Shown here piece after piece: positions 24,148 to 40,100 of a stretch of 64,000 nucleotides of DNA; positions within the stretch are counted from its first letter, which is position 1, and each line of letters begins with the position of its first letter. The notes under the pieces were generated by a model that ran no database searches, was not told where the DNA came from, and saw only the letters and a list, made by a program, of their open reading frames with translations. The translations under genes were made by a program, and so were the position numbers. Source of the stretch: Alitta virens (lineage: Eukaryota > Annelida > Polychaeta > Phyllodocida > Nereididae); the NCBI GenBank assembly GCA_932294295.1, contig OW028579.1, forward strand, positions 7,927,370 through 7,991,369. Reading direction: 5' to 3'.

Positions 24148-27100
24148 CTGAAAATAACAAGAAAAATTCTTTAAAAAATAAATAAACAATGAAGATACTA
24201 CACAAAGTCAATTCAAAGCGATCTTACAGAATATCCCGAAAGCAATTTAACACCAAAATTAATGAATAATTGAACTTAAATTGAAGTATGATCATGTGTT
24301 ACCAATAGCTTGTGGCTGCAATACTGGAGTAGTAAATTGTCTTGAAGCCATCTTCCCTGATCCCTGGGTTGATATAGCTTCCACTTCTACTATATAACTT
24401 GTGGCTTCTTCAAGGTTTTCCATATTATAAGAGGTTGAATCCTGAAATTTAACAAATTATATTAACAAGACTTATCAATACTGTAAAAATACAATAATTT
24501 CAGCAAATTCCTAAATATATGTCCAATGATTAATTTTTGCTTTATGAAACAAATGTGAATAGTTTTTATTATTATCAACAGCACGTAATTGAAACATGGA
24601 TAAAGAACTTTCTCATAGGCAGAACACACAAAATTGTAGTTAACGGCACTAGTAAATCAGTTAAAGATGTCACATCCGGGTCCCTCAGGGAACCGTGCTG
24701 GGCCCGCTCCTATTCCTCCTCTACATTAATGATATCGAAAATGGTCTAACATCACCAATGTGACTATTCGCAAATGATAGTGCTATCTACAGGAAGATAG
24801 ACACAGAGGAGGATGCTCACCAGTTACAATGGACCTTTTTAAGCTGCAAGAGTGAGCGGACAAATGGCAAATACGTTTTAATGTCAACAAATTTAAGACC
24901 TTAAAATCACCAGAAGAACAAGAAACCGTGTCAACTACATCTACTACATGTCCACACCATCAGCATCAATCACCTTAGAAATCCCAGAAAACCTTGAGAG
25001 ACAAGCCAGAGGCATACTAATCACCATACCACCAAACGGCCACTTCACTACTTCAGGAAGTATCATAGACTGCATCGTCAAAAAAGCAGCCTAAACCTCT
25101 GCAGAAGAAACCTACACAAGTAGTCAGACCCCACCTAGAGTACGCATCACCAGCATGGAATCCTCACACCACGAAGAACATCAACAAACTAGAACAAGTA
25201 CAACGTAGAGCAGCCAGATTCGCGTTAAATAATTACATCTACAATAGCAACTCGGGACTAACCCACCAGATAACTCAAGAACTGAAGTGGCCAAGCCTCC
25301 AACATCGCAGAGCCCTAACCGACTTAACTACCTCCTACAAAACAAGACAGCAGTACATCAAGACACCACTCCCATCAACAGTCAAGCTGTCACCATCCAA
25401 TCCTAATAGTCTCCCGGCCCAGATGCCTTCTCAGCAGGAGTCATGCAACACATACTGCAAAGGACATTGCTTAAAATGCACAACATCTGGACCCTTGCAA
25501 ACTAGATGATTGTCATGTTTTTAACATGCAGCAACACAGATTTTATTGTATATAGTCTACGTATGCACCAGATGTCGCCACTGCGCAACGCATCATTGCA
25601 CAGCCCGGGACGGCCTTGTACCCATTAGGGTTTCAAGATTGAAGATTGAAGATGTAATTAAATTTATTCTATTACACTAACTTTCAGGCCACAATGTCAT
25701 GGTCTTAATGGTGAAAAACCATGATCACAATTTAATATCAACTTTCCATTTGGAAAAGAAATTGTTTCCGTATTTTGATTTTTAAGTAAAGGTTCATACC
25801 TTTGATAAGACCTTGGTAAGAGCATTTTCTTCCTCAATCTGAGGCTGAGCATCCAAGTTCTCTGCATCAACAACTGCCGCTTGGCCCCACACGACTCGGT
25901 AGCCGATCATGGGCACATCGGATGCAGGATGCCGCCAACTGATGCAGGCTGTGATGTTTGTCTGCATGATCAGGAAACTGTGATGAAGCCCTGGAGGTTC
26001 CTCAGGCAGGCTAGGAACTGTATCATTAAAAATAATGCAGGGTAATTAACCTTGCACAGGTATTACTCTTAAAGCGGCCATTCCTGTGGCACGAAAGGTC
26101 ATTTGTGAGAAATTTGATCAAACAACAGTCTGCATACAGGTCAGACAGCAGGCTATTTATTCTATACACCATATTACATCAGTAGCTATCCTGCTTGGAT
26201 AGTAAAACAAAATGGGGTTGGTAATTCTTACTCCTTGCTACAAGTAAGATTAGTAATAACAAAAAACCGCCAAACTTAACATGGTAAATTCAACCCCCTT
26301 ATGATACTTACTGTTTGTGGGGCAATCTGGCACAATATCACCGATAACCTTGACATTCCCACAAGATGGCGTTTGGAAAGTGATGTTGCCAGCGGGTCCT
26401 AAATGACCGGATATAGAGACAGGCTGCAGCTTTACGACATATCGACAATCGAAGCGAAGGTCATAGAGAACAAATGATGATACCTGCAAAATATGAATCA
26501 TAGTTTCTGTTAAGTTATTTGTCTAGCAGCTGTTGTGAACAGTGCAGGCCGCCATGACATTTCAAGCCTGCCGTGGTCACCAAACTACGGGTAAAGGCAA
26601 CAATTGTCAACACCATTGTCAATTTTCAGCTGTTGACTGCCAACTAGGTGTATCATAATAAAAGCAAAATATGGTTAAGGAGGGATGCGGATTCTTTTTA
26701 AATCCTCAACAGTTGTGAGAAATTTGATAAAACATCAGTCTGCATGCATGGTCAATTTTTCATACCCTTAACTAACTACATTATTAGACACAAAACAACC
26801 TTATGTTATATTTGGCATCATTTTAGTATTAGATCTTAATGAGTACCATCCCTTTTTAGCTCTCTATGCCTACTGACATGTTCTCCTGTTATCCAGTGGG
26901 AAAAAGAATATTAACCTGACGCTTATTTTTGTTAAACCTATTGCGCCTAGAATTATGAAATTAACGAACTATTTAGATAATGAAAAAAAAAAACGGAGGT
27001 ATTGTTACGTTTGAAACCAGCTTTTTATACGAGACCTGAAGGCTCACATGAAAGAGGAGTAGAAGATAAGTTGAATGTGTCTGTTTAATTAAGGATGAGT

Positions 27101-30100
27101 GAATAGCTGAGAATTTTCAAGAGTGTCATTGACACATATTTCTGACCATGGCTGAGATAGAATCCCATCAAATGCAACAATTCACTGGCACTCCAACACA
27201 TTTTGAACAGTTGCTAAAAAGTAGTATTCATTAAATCCAATTCTCTATTGTTCATTGTTTCAGAGGCCTGTGACTAAAATTAAATTGCAATTATCTTAGG
27301 TGTGGCCTATTCAGCTACACTTTGAACTATCCCAATTGCCATTAACAAGTGAGGCCACTAACTTATTCAGCCTACACCTCAAGATTTTTCCCAATTGCCA
27401 TTCATTCAGCTAGTTCCTCAGATCTAAACTATCCCAATCTATTGGATCATGAGGAAGGTAATTCATATTTCCACCAGGGGTGCCTCGATTGTGGCAATGG
27501 CAATACTTGCGCTCATAGTGGCCGGTTTCAGAACTAAAACATTGGGCGCCGAAAGGTAGGGATTTATGTAATTTTCTCCAAAATGGACCCTTTCTGGCAA
27601 AATCCACCAAATAACCAACCTATACAGGGTGCGGCATAAAATCTTGCACCAGCAGCTACTGCTACCTCTTCTGTTATTATCTTAAGTGATAATCATCACA
27701 TGCAGCTGCAATCAAACGCACAAAAGTAATTATAGTCCTACATTATCTTTATTAAAATATTTTCTTGTTTCCTCACGAATTATTGATTATATGGATCTAA
27801 ATATAGCACATGCACACTTAACACAGTTTCACCTCGGCCTTTGCAATACATACATTAGATTATGTCACTGATCATACAGATGTGTTACAGACACCTTTGT
27901 TGACCTTTGCCACCAAAAATAGGACAAATAGATAATTTTTAATAAAAAGGTAGACCATTGACACCTTTAAGGTGAAAAAAGCAATTTTGGATTCTGATCA
28001 ATTTTCTGTCTTTTCTGTCTTATTAACTGGCCCATCTTCCTGAAAATCATGTGATTTTTTCCCAGATTAGTTGTAGATTCAAAAGGCCCTCTGAAATACC
28101 ATTATATATCTCTGTTTTAATTTTATGACCTTGCTGGATCAAAACTGAAACCAACCTTTTTATCAACTAATACCGTAATATACATATGCATGTATAGAAA
28201 ACACTGAAGGAGGATTCTCTGCAAATATTATATTTATGGTGGCTTCAGAGGTGTATTACCTAGGAAATCTCTAATTTGTAAACTTTTCTTCAACTAGAGA
28301 CACCATGCAAGCAGACAAAAGTCTAACTTCTGTGACATGTTACAAGATCAAAAATATCACAATGACCAATTGCTTATACCCGTTACTAAATGTGGCAAAA
28401 CTTTAAAAGACCTCATATGCATTTGAGTAACCTAGAGCTATCCCGAAAGAGGAGAAGCCCAGTGCAAGTTTTTAGGCCGCACCCTGTAGGACACTATACC
28501 GGACCATTTTACACAGATCTGGGACCTCTACAATTCATTTCTGAACCAGTTGATCAAACTGCTGAACTCCATCATCGCTCAATTACGACCATTATCGCTC
28601 AACCATGACCAAGTCCAAACATAGACGGAGGCACGTCCATTCCTCCATCAAAAAGTAATTATTGCAGCAGCTTGAAATTTTGGTAGAGTGTAGGCCTTCA
28701 TGTCTATGTTGACATCCGATTTATATGTTTTGAAAAATGGATGGCGAAGATATGCCAAGAAATGCAATGCATAGTTTTACAAGCCCCTGAATCGTTCCTC
28801 ACTATGTCTGCAGAGGCTTTTTCTATACAATTAATATATGGGCGAACTGCTGCGCAGTGTAATACCCTTGATGAGTACTGAGCTACCTTAACAAACATGG
28901 GTATTAGACACCAAACTTTAACATTTTGTAACGTTAAACCACACATTGCCGTGTGGCCCAGTGCATAAGGCATTTGACTTTGCATCAGAAGATTGCGAGT
29001 TCAATTCTCGTCATGCTTTCTTCATACCCTCAACTCATTTTGTATGATTTATACCCAACATCTTTATGTGGCATAACATTGTTGCTGAATTTCATATATA
29101 TTCCTTAGGATCATTGTCATAGCCCATATATAACTATTTTTGACATATAAATGATATTCTTAGTTGCAGATTAGATAAGAGAACATGCTATTGTGTTGAT
29201 AATTATTGCAAACTGAATACACCTTATTGTGCATAAAATCTTTGAAGCAGTTAAATGACAGGAAATACTTTTCATGCTCATTTGGCTTTACTCTGAACAG
29301 AATGGATTGCTGTTAATACAGGGTTCTTGCAGGTTTACCTTAATGTTTGTAAGATATTTGTAATATACACAATTTTTTTTAAATTTCATTTTCCAAAAAA
29401 CAATCAGGGTATAGTCTATTATGCAATAAATAAAAACAGTTCTTTTGTATTTAAAGAAGGTTCATAATTTTTATTCAGTCATATTTGCCAAATCGTCTGA
29501 ATATTACAATGTGGATGTTAATATCCAAGCATATTTGCATCAAAGTAAGACAATGTAAGACTTAGAGGACAAAAGTAAGACTTAATACAAGCCTTACTTT
29601 TTACAAGAATAAAGTAAGATTTTATCAGACTTTGTAATAACCATGGGAACACTGTGCTATTTCACACTTGCCAGAATATAATGAACAAATGAATAAATTC
29701 AAGAGTTCAAAAAATAGGACATCTTGGACTCTAATTAGCATTGCATAACAGGCTATGTAGACCAAGTGGCAATTGTTTCGGTTCATCCCACACACTATAT
29801 AAACACTCAAGAAATAATATTTTTCTAAATTTTGTAAAACATAGCCGAGATATGTCAGTGTGGCTATCACAAGGCACCAATTGGCCATATAGAGTGTTAC
29901 TGCATATAATTTCATTAAGGTAAGTACATAAGTGTTACAGTTCAGCTCTGGAAATGAAAAAAACAAAAGCCTGCCCTCCAGCCTGTGGACGTACACTGAA
30001 CAATTTTAATGATGCCTGTGCGCCATGTAGGATTCGCTGAGGGTTTAACTGCAGTGCAGCCTATGTTTATACCCCAAATTACACTACCAACAAGAATCAC

Positions 30101-33100
30101 AGAAGATTCTATAACATTAATTGATCATATAATGACCAAAATTTCTCCAGAAAACATCGAAGATGAAATAACATCAGGAAATCTATTCACATATATTTGA
30201 GACCACCTTCCAGATTTTATAACTATTAAATATAAGAAGAAAAGCCTGCCTAACTATGTAGCTGATCGACCCCTTATAAGAATCTATGGACCAAAAAATG
30301 AAGAATAGTTTAAGAAAACCTTACAAAATGAAAATTGGGACATAAAAACAAAATGACCCTTATGTCGCCCTAATAATATTCCTTAAGAAATACAAAAATG
30401 CTTTTGACTCCGGCTTTCCTCTGAAAAGAATATCAAGACAAAGAGCAAGAGATAAGAAATGGATAACTAGTGGATTGCTTAAAAGTAAAAATAAATTATA
30501 CAGGAAATACTTGAAACACCGGTCTGAGGAAAAGTGAATCTAACTACTATAAGACCCTGATAAATGAAAAGAAGAAAAATCTGTATTCTCTTTGGGAGAT
30601 ATTTGGACCTATAATCAATCCAAACAAAACAAAAAAAAATCCAGAAATATAATAAAAATAGAAGATGAACACCAAGTATTAACAAAGGAAAGAGAAATTG
30701 CAGAAACATTTTACAACTAATTTACATCCATTGCTCCAAAGCTCACTGAGCATTTGCCTGATAATGATAATTTCAAAAAGTATCCAGAAAATCCAATTCC
30801 AGTACCATGTTCATAACAAATCCCCATGAAATTAACAACATTATAAAATAGCTAAAGATAAATTAATCTCCTGGTGCAGACAATGTGCACCCTAAAATAT
30901 AAAAGGAAATACTGCTGTAATATCACCTATAACTTAGTGTTCAAAACAGCAGAGTACCCCAAAGAATTAAAAATGGCAAAAGTTATACCAGTTCTATGCA
31001 TACCAATTTGGGTTCAGAGAAAACTATTGCGAACTGGCTCTAATTGAAATTGTTGATAAACTAAGAAAAAATATTGATGAAAACTTCTACATATTAGGCC
31101 TTTGACTTAATCACTCGAGACTACTTCATAAATTGGAGCATTTTGGTATCAGAGGAGCCAGCAATAGATCATTTGAAAGTTATCTGAGCAATAGAAAACA
31201 ATTTGTACAATTGAATGAAACGAAATCTGAAATTAAGACAAATGCACATTGGTTCCACAAGGCTCTGTGTTTGGGCCCCTTTTACTCCTTATATACAATG
31301 ATATTAGGCTTAACTATATTCATTAAAGACAAAAGTCAAAAAAATCTGCAGCTGAAGTTTAAAAATACCATAGAGAGTTTAGACAAATGGTTTAAAAGCA
31401 ACAAATTATTATTGAATCACCCCAAAACACAATTTAGTGTTTTTTTGTAGGAACAATAAAACTACCTAATTACTTAAGCAATATCAAAGTAAATGACCCT
31501 AGATCTCCCGAAGTTAAATATCTTGGAATAATACTAGATGACAAGTTACAATGGAAACAACATAAAATGAAACTAGAAAGAGACTTGGTAAAAATTGAAC
31601 GACCAACGCTAAGACACTGCAAGAATTCCCCGCGGGGGGACCTCTTGCCCGAACATGCAAGAAGCCATACAACGAACTTCAGTCATTTCCGTTGGAGACC
31701 GCCATCTTGTTCATCGGAGAGGCACAGCGTAAAAAATGCATCTTTTTACCGGCGATTTGCATCAACTTCTATTGGACGAAATGATACCAAAAAGTATACA
31801 GCTCTGAAGCAAGTCGTCGACTGCCTGACAAAACACTAAGTCTGTTCAAATCATTTTTCTGGCGTGAATCGCGGTACACATCCACGGCATTTTCGTTCCC
31901 ATTGACGTAACATATGTTTTCAAATTTGCTGCCGACCTAGTTGTTAAACCGGATACAACCCCTCGTCACGCTGGCTTCAGCGGATCTTTGCAAACAAAGG
32001 AAGCAGCTAATGCTGCCTTTGAAATATGCCATCAATATAATATTATGATGGTAAAAGATATGTACAAGGCTTAATGGATAAGGCGTCAGACTTCGAATCA
32101 GATTGCAAGTTAGAACTATTTTGATCCGAAGTCAGATGCCTTATCTGTTAGGCCAAACTTCATTCTAGTTGTAGTTCTGAACCCCAAAGCCTCCCCCTGT
32201 TTCTCTATGCCACAGCACTTTTTATTATTGTAAAACTTACATTGGTTTTTCCTGAGATAGCTTTCACAGCAGATTCTGTATCAGTCCCATGAGATATGCA
32301 GACATCGGCTGACCAATTCAATAGTACTTGGACGTCTTCTTAAAATGAAATAAAAGATGCAATAAAATAAGAAAAAATAGCACAGCAAGCGGTGATGACG
32401 CTCGTCTGTTAAATGGATGCACTTACTTTACATTAACCAGGGTCATTGCTCTTTCATGGTCTGTGGGGTTATTACCGCCAAGTAAACATACAAAGTAAAT
32501 TCATAATATTTTACTTCTTCATTGGTACCCACAGACAGCCATACAAGTATTACAACATGATCATAACACCCTGTAGAGTGTAAAAACCAAATATGGTGAA
32601 GATCCATTTTCAAAACAGAAGTTAAGCATTTACCCCACTAAGGGCTTAATACCTAATGGCAACCATAGAAGTGTTACACTATGAGGTAACACCCTGCAGA
32701 GTATACAAAACAAATTCGGTGAAGATGTAATCACTCAAATACAAGTTATCACAATTTACTCTTTGTTGGGTAATTACTCCATGGTAACGCACACATGACA
32801 CAACATGATGTTAGCTGTTACACCCTGTACAGTGTAAAACCAAATTCGAAGCAAATACAATCACCCAAACAGAACTTATAACATTTTACCCCATATTGGG
32901 GTAATAGAACAGGATGCTAAAACCCTGTAGAGAATGAAAACCAAATCCGATCACCCAAACAGAAGTTATAGCCCTATCATGGGGTAATAACCCTCCAGCA
33001 ACCACCCGATAGGGCATACAGAGCAAATTTGAAGCAAATCCAGTCATCCGAACAAAAGTTATAAACCTTCAAGGGTATAATTACCCTGCAACAACCGTAA

Positions 33101-36100
33101 AAGTGTTATAATATGAGGATAAAACCCTGTAGAGTATAGAAACCAAATTTAAAGCAAATACGATCAACTAAAGTTATAGCATTTTGCACTATCATGGGGG
33201 AAATACCCTCCAGCAACCACCCAATATGGTACAAAAACCAAATTTGAAGCAAATACGATTACCCAAACAGAAGTTACAGTAATTTATGACCATAGCGTAA
33301 TTACCCAAGGACCAACATAGACGTTCCAAAACCTCAACCCTGAATAAACCCCATGTTATGTTCTTTTCATTGAAGTAATCATACCCCTAGATTGAAGAGC
33401 TCGTTAAAAGACCTTAACCAGACGGTGCTGACGCCGCCAACAACAACAAGTGACAAACAATAACTCATCTGTTAGACAAACAGACAAGCTAAAAAGGTAA
33501 CATCAATGCATAGGAAATGCAGGACACTTCAGTCTGTGGCCAAAAAAAGAAAAACGACAAAGCAGTTTGATCGAAAACGTGTCTAACTCTTTTCTTTAGC
33601 ATTTGATTTTTATTGTTTTTGTGTTGTTCTTCTTTCTTTTCTTTTTTTTGGCTATAGACAAATGTTAATAATGGAAGATTACTTTTACTAAAGAGAAACG
33701 TTAATAATGGAAGCTTACTTTTGCCTTTATCCCAAGTTACATTCATTTTCAGCAAGCCGTTTTGGAAGAAAGGGTCTTCCATTTCCACGTTAGAAATTTC
33801 GGGCAGGCTGATCAGAGACTGTATATCCAAGATGGCTGTGGGTACCACTGAAGTGCAGAAGAAGGTTTTATACAAGTAATAGTGTTATTTCAAATAAATT
33901 CTATAATAATTCATAAGAAGTTGTTTTAAATATTCAGCAAACTATATTGCTAGGCTTTATATGGAAATTTTTAACACAGTATTTCCTATCCAAGTAAAAG
34001 GAGCGATAAAAAAAAGTTGCATATTTTAGCGTGTAACTTGACAAATAATCCTACACCATGAAATTCAGGGCGTTTTAAGTAGGTCTATATTCGTGAAATT
34101 AGGAAATGATATATGGACAGTTGTTTGTCCATGTGCAGAAGGTTTGAATGAGAGTAATGTGGAAGACAATGCAGAAATGCTGTCATGCTGTGATCATCTA
34201 AGTAAAACGTAACTGTAATGAGCAAATTTAAGAGTTTGAAAATAAATTGGGATAAACAGTTATGTGCGGATTTCTTCTATAAAAAAGATTACCTTGAAAA
34301 TAAGGAAATTCTGTCGTTGTGGAAATTTCCATATTGGTAGCTGGGAATAATTTGATAATTATCAGCAATAATTGTAAATATCATAGTTTCAGTATATTTT
34401 TAAGAAAGCAAGGGGCTGAATTTTATGATATCTTATAAATATAACTTCATCTTAAATTTACCTGTAGGCTTACTCTATTTTCGTACATTTATTTCTATGA
34501 TGCTACCAAATAGTTCGAATGGCAAATTTGTCAAATAATTTCGTTTCAAATACAAACTGCGACTATACATATGAAACTAAGCCACCACATCACAAATATT
34601 ACTTTGTAAAAATTAGAAAATAGTAATGGCGACAAATTCCCAGTAATTCAGTTGTAATAAATAAGTTATTTCAATGTCATAAACATTTTATTTTATTTTG
34701 AAGTAATTTCTTGTCAGTAATTTCTTGTTTTAGTTTCGATTTATTTACTAACCTGGTTGAATATTTTGCTCAAAAGCAAAAGTGGTTACATAGATGGAAG
34801 ATCTTTCAGACTTCAGTTTGTTGTCCCCATATGCACTGATTGCCTGAACCTATATCATTAAAGGGTATAATTAATACACAAGTCTTTTAAGCTTTTATAG
34901 TAGAACCTCTGTATACAAAATTTAACAGAGTAATAGAACGACGCAAACAAATATTACTTTGTAAAAATTAGAAAATAGTAATTGCGACAAATTCCCGGTA
35001 ATTCAGTTGTAATAAGTTGTTTCAGTGTCATAAACATTTTATTTTATTTTGAAGTAATTTCTTGTCAGTAATTTCGATATATTTACTAAGTTATCTTTCG
35101 TACCATCTAGCTCACTCAACTTCGACTGAAAGATTTAAGACAATAACTCTACCTGAATGAAGTATGTCGTGTCTGGCTCGAGGTCAGCGAGTTGAAAATT
35201 CAGTTCGTCCTGAAAATGCATATCAATGTTGGGTATATTTTGTGTCTAATTACAAAGAATTAGGCCTAGGTGGACAGCAAAACAAATGAAAAACAAAGAG
35301 TGTTCATTCTTCTGTAAAGCCCATCCTTATTCTTCTACGATCCCCCGGGTTAAAACCATTACATTAAGAAGATAGACCTGGCACCAAAGGCTGACATACA
35401 AAGATATACATGCCAACTTTGTAATAAATTATACCATTGGTTTTACTCGTTCAAGCGTAGATACGTAATGAGTACTAGGCACTGATAATATTAATGACAT
35501 GCCATCTGCTTATATTAGATAGGCTCATATAAAGTGTCATAGCTGCTTGGGATTCAAACCTGGGACCTTCACAAAAACTGGCCAAATACTCTTTAAGCAC
35601 TAGACCACCAATATCATAGGTCAGAGATCAATTACAAAAAAAAAAAAAAAATGCTTAAAGTTGCAAAACTGACTTAAAATGCAGCGCAATAAACTAAATC
35701 CAGTCAATTCAACACTCCAAAAACATCACTCGCGGCATATTTTCCATGGGCATTCGATTCGATTGATGTGGTGGCAAATAGCAAACACATTTTTACTCTT
35801 GTTTGATTCTGACAAGGCTTTAGATAATATTCAGTCAATTTACACTTCCATTGTCATGCAAATGAGGCAAGTATTTAATCTTTAATCCATCAACACTTCT
35901 TTCTTTGCAATTTACATTTAAATAAAATCAAGGGAACAAGAAGGAAATTGTATTATTTTAATGGAGGGTGCAGGGCGGAGTCGATTTTATTGCGCGAGTA
36001 AAATCGAATAGTATCGAATAGCATCGATGCTGCATGGAAATATATTGCAAGATGATTGCCTTCAAACTCAGTGGCAATGTAAGGAATATATTTAAATGTC

Positions 36101-37070
36101 ATTTTTACTCACAGAAATTAAATTTTTGTGGACTGCATGGGATTTTGTATACATTTTTGAAAGGTGAAAGAAGAATAAGCAACTGCTTCTGTAAAGTCAC
36201 TTTAGAATATGGTAAACCAATGTCACATTGTCACAATCACTAAATTTAATGTAACATTTTTTGCTTAAAGGCCTAAATAACTGCAGTCAATGTTTATCAT
36301 TTCACGTTCGTTTTGCAGGCATATTCAATCTCTCTCCCCTAATACTTAAAATAGTTAGAAAGGTTGATTTCATTATTCAACTGTGACCCAGTGGTCAAGT
36401 AAAGGCCAACTCATCTGAACATCCCAGGTTCGATTCTCATCTCAGTACATGAAAACTACACGATGAATAGGCAGTACCTTTTACTGTGGGCCCAGGCTCA
36501 GGCAAATAAAATATCCCATATATGAGGTTAATGTATATTATGACATGACCTTCCATATACCTCACATCTAATTCACCAGCTTTCATGAATGACCAGTACT
36601 TAGCTTAGAGGACTGCATTGTCCTAATCTCATCCCATGCTGTTCTAAATATAAACAACTTTCCAGCGTACAGCAAATTATTACACACTTGTTAAGTTACA
36701 AAAAACCAAGATAATAACACGAAGAAGTCACAGTATGGCGGAATAATACCAAGAATAATACAGGGTACTATTCTTGATAATACTGCACTCATTAAGTTAC
36801 ATGAGGGACTATATATCAGTACCTTACCCCGGGGACTACTTTTTTGTGCTCAAGAATATCCTGTGTCTCTTCTTTTAATCGTTTATGCCAGAATACCTAT
36901 TACAACGAGAAAAAAAGTGCGATTTAAAATACTTTTGTTATTAAGAGTAATATACATTTCATTGGAACAAATCACTTCTATTTCAAGTTTAATTTGTTAA
37001 CTATTGTGGAAATTTTCAAATAATTGTAAGTAAAAGGGGTGAATTAAAAACACTCATAATTAATATGAAT

Positions 37071-37155
<85 letters not shown>

Positions 37156-40100
37156 TCTCTGTTACCCCCATGGTTGACGTGTCACGGGGGTCATTTAGAT
37201 TGCATAGTTTAAGTCTTTTCGTGATAGGAATTTTACAATTACATTAAATATAAAAAAAAATAAAAACTTTAAAAGAAAAAGCCTGAAAACTCGTGTGTTC
37301 TCAGTCAGACTGAAACGAGTTTGATTTAATGCTTCAAATGCAAAAACCCTCTTTAATAATCAACCACGTGGACACAGTATGTAGGGTATCCCTTAATGAG
37401 TTTCCACTTCAAATGTACCTACTTAATTAAGAACTGTTTTACTTACAAATTCAAATTGTCCTCACCTTTCGTTTTGTAATATTTTACACAATATATACGT
37501 TTGCTAAATACAGCAGAACATTGGTATTAAAGCTGGATTGTCAAACGGTTTTTGTGCCCCAAAAACAAGCAATCCAAATGAAAGAAAATGCTCATAACCG
37601 ATTAACTTAAGAACTCATATTGTATTGTCTAGATTATACTAAATTAGAAATTATATATATATGATAGTGTTGATAATACAGGCGCTTAAAGAAATAGATA
37701 GTCTAATATTGGCACTTTGCTTTTTAAAACAAAAACAATATTTCAGCCAAAAAGGCATATTGTGGCAGTAGCTCATTGCAATTAGGTACTGAACGAGAGG
37801 CAGAACTCACATAGACCGCCTAATAATATCTACTCAAGGCAAACATCCTCTCTTTTTTCAGCAGAGAGTTTTCTTGTTCCAGCTGCATGGCAATTTCAGT
37901 AGTGAGGTGACCTGAAAGTGGAATTCTATTGTGCACCATACATGCATTGTTGGAATGTGCCTGACCATTTGTGAAGATTCATTTGTAGCACCTACAGACA
38001 TTCAATGCCGATACTGCCTAGAGGAGGCAATTGCTCAATTTTCTAGTGATTGATATTTCTCCCTCAACATTAATATGTACATGTACCTTATATCTAATGA
38101 TGGGCAGGTCTGAAGTCGTGGGTGGGTCCCAGTGGATGGTCAAGTAAATCTTGTTGTCTCTTATCACCGTTTGGCCCTCAGTCACATTTCTTGGTGCTCC
38201 GGGTGGTTCTGGCTCTGAAAATAATTTCAAACATAATATTATGCTTTAATACTGAAGCCAGTAGTGCAATTTACTGTCCAGAAATTTAGCATGTGGCAGT
38301 CCCCTAGGCAGCCAGTGGATTCTCATGATGTTCTGTGGAGTTTTGTTTCCAAGTATATGAGTTCTGCTGTAAATAAACAAAAATAATGTACTGCCAAGGA
38401 AAATATCATGAATTTAACAGTCACTTTGCGCTAATAATTGCCATAAACTAGTACTATCCAGTTTTTTTCGGAACATATTGGTAATTTGATAGGGCATACC
38501 AATTGGCTGGTGGTTTCTCTGCTACCAACCAATTCACACTGAACACATACCACAACCCACTGACCAAAGCAACACAGAGATAACGTGACATCTCATTACG
38601 TCGGAGAATTCACGAGATTATGACGCCATTAGTTGGGGACACCCCTTGTGTGACATGAGGTGGGGATTCCGAATGGACTTAGGAGAAAGCCAGAGAGGCG
38701 GATGATCTGAACTGACATACTGGTGGCATATGTTATCATGAGGTGGCACCACTAGTGACATGTTGTGACAGACTGGGACAGGGTCATGACCCCATCTCAG
38801 ACCACGTGGTCAGTGCTATGAATCTCGGGTAAAAAATTATTACTTCCCGTCTTTTTCATACTATTGACGTGCAACACCATTTCAGCCAATTTTGATTAAA
38901 ATAGCTTCAAAACCTGGTGCAAATAAGGACGTTATTTATGTATAAGAAGTCCCTAATGTCAAAAAAAGGTAAATGGACAAGTATGAGTTGATAACATGCA
39001 GATTACATGCACTGATGTAGCACAACTGAAAAACATGTGGTTGTGGAGTCTCTTAGGTTAGCTAAATGGCGTATTAGCCAAGGCACTAGCCAGCCCCCGA
39101 AACGATCAGGGGTTCGATTGCATTTGGTGTCAGATACCGTGCTCCATACTGCATATCATCATTACGTCTGTCTCAGATAGGGCCATCAATATAGCCTTAC
39201 TCAGCTCCACTCTGAAACAATACAGTGAGAATGAGCTGTAATTCTAACAGCCTTTTGACAACTTATCAGCTGCACTTTTGCAGTAGTTTATCACATCCCC
39301 GCACAATGCAGCAAACCTGCAACTAATGCTCTTGCAATAAAATTGTCAATTGTCAGTCAATTTTCATGCCTAATAGTGTTGCTGAGGGTGCAATACTAGG
39401 CGTTAAATATGCTCATGATGCATATTCACGATAGCTTTAGGGCGAGGCGGGGAGGAGGGGGACCCTTTAGGAACCCACGTGGAGCAGCTGCTTCTGGGGT
39501 GAGTCATGCAGATGCTGGAATGAGTCTTTATTGCTAGGGACTTGTTAATTTGGTCATGCCCGCCTTTCACTGAAGGCATTTCTTCGACACCTGGGTTCTA
39601 CAGCCTCCCCTCCAAATTGCAATGCACCAGCCACACCGAGCGCCCCTAGTGGGTGGTCCCGGAAGTTAAGTCACCAATCTTCTAAAGAGACCCCAGGGAT
39701 GACAATTAGCATAGTCAACTCATGTTTTACTGAATAGTTAACATTCAAATGCCTCAGGGCAATGTTTTGTCGATCTGATTTTGCTGTACAACGGCTCAAA
39801 TTGTTCAATTCATATACCCGGTGTCACAGAACACAAGATCCGCAGTACTGCTTATTAATGCAACTGTCTTATATCAGATTCTAGTTATGTTCTAGGTCAC
39901 CATTATGTCACACCTCTATTCATTATCTTTTCTATGATTACTGACCGCTTTACATACTTCGTCCAGCTTTGTCTACAGTCTTGTGCCATTTGCTCATTGC
40001 TACTGGGTCCGAAGCATAGTCAGCTTATATGACCAGCTGGCAGAGGCCGATGTAATGATGAGATGATAGGCTTTTAGTCCAAACCATGTTACATATTTAC

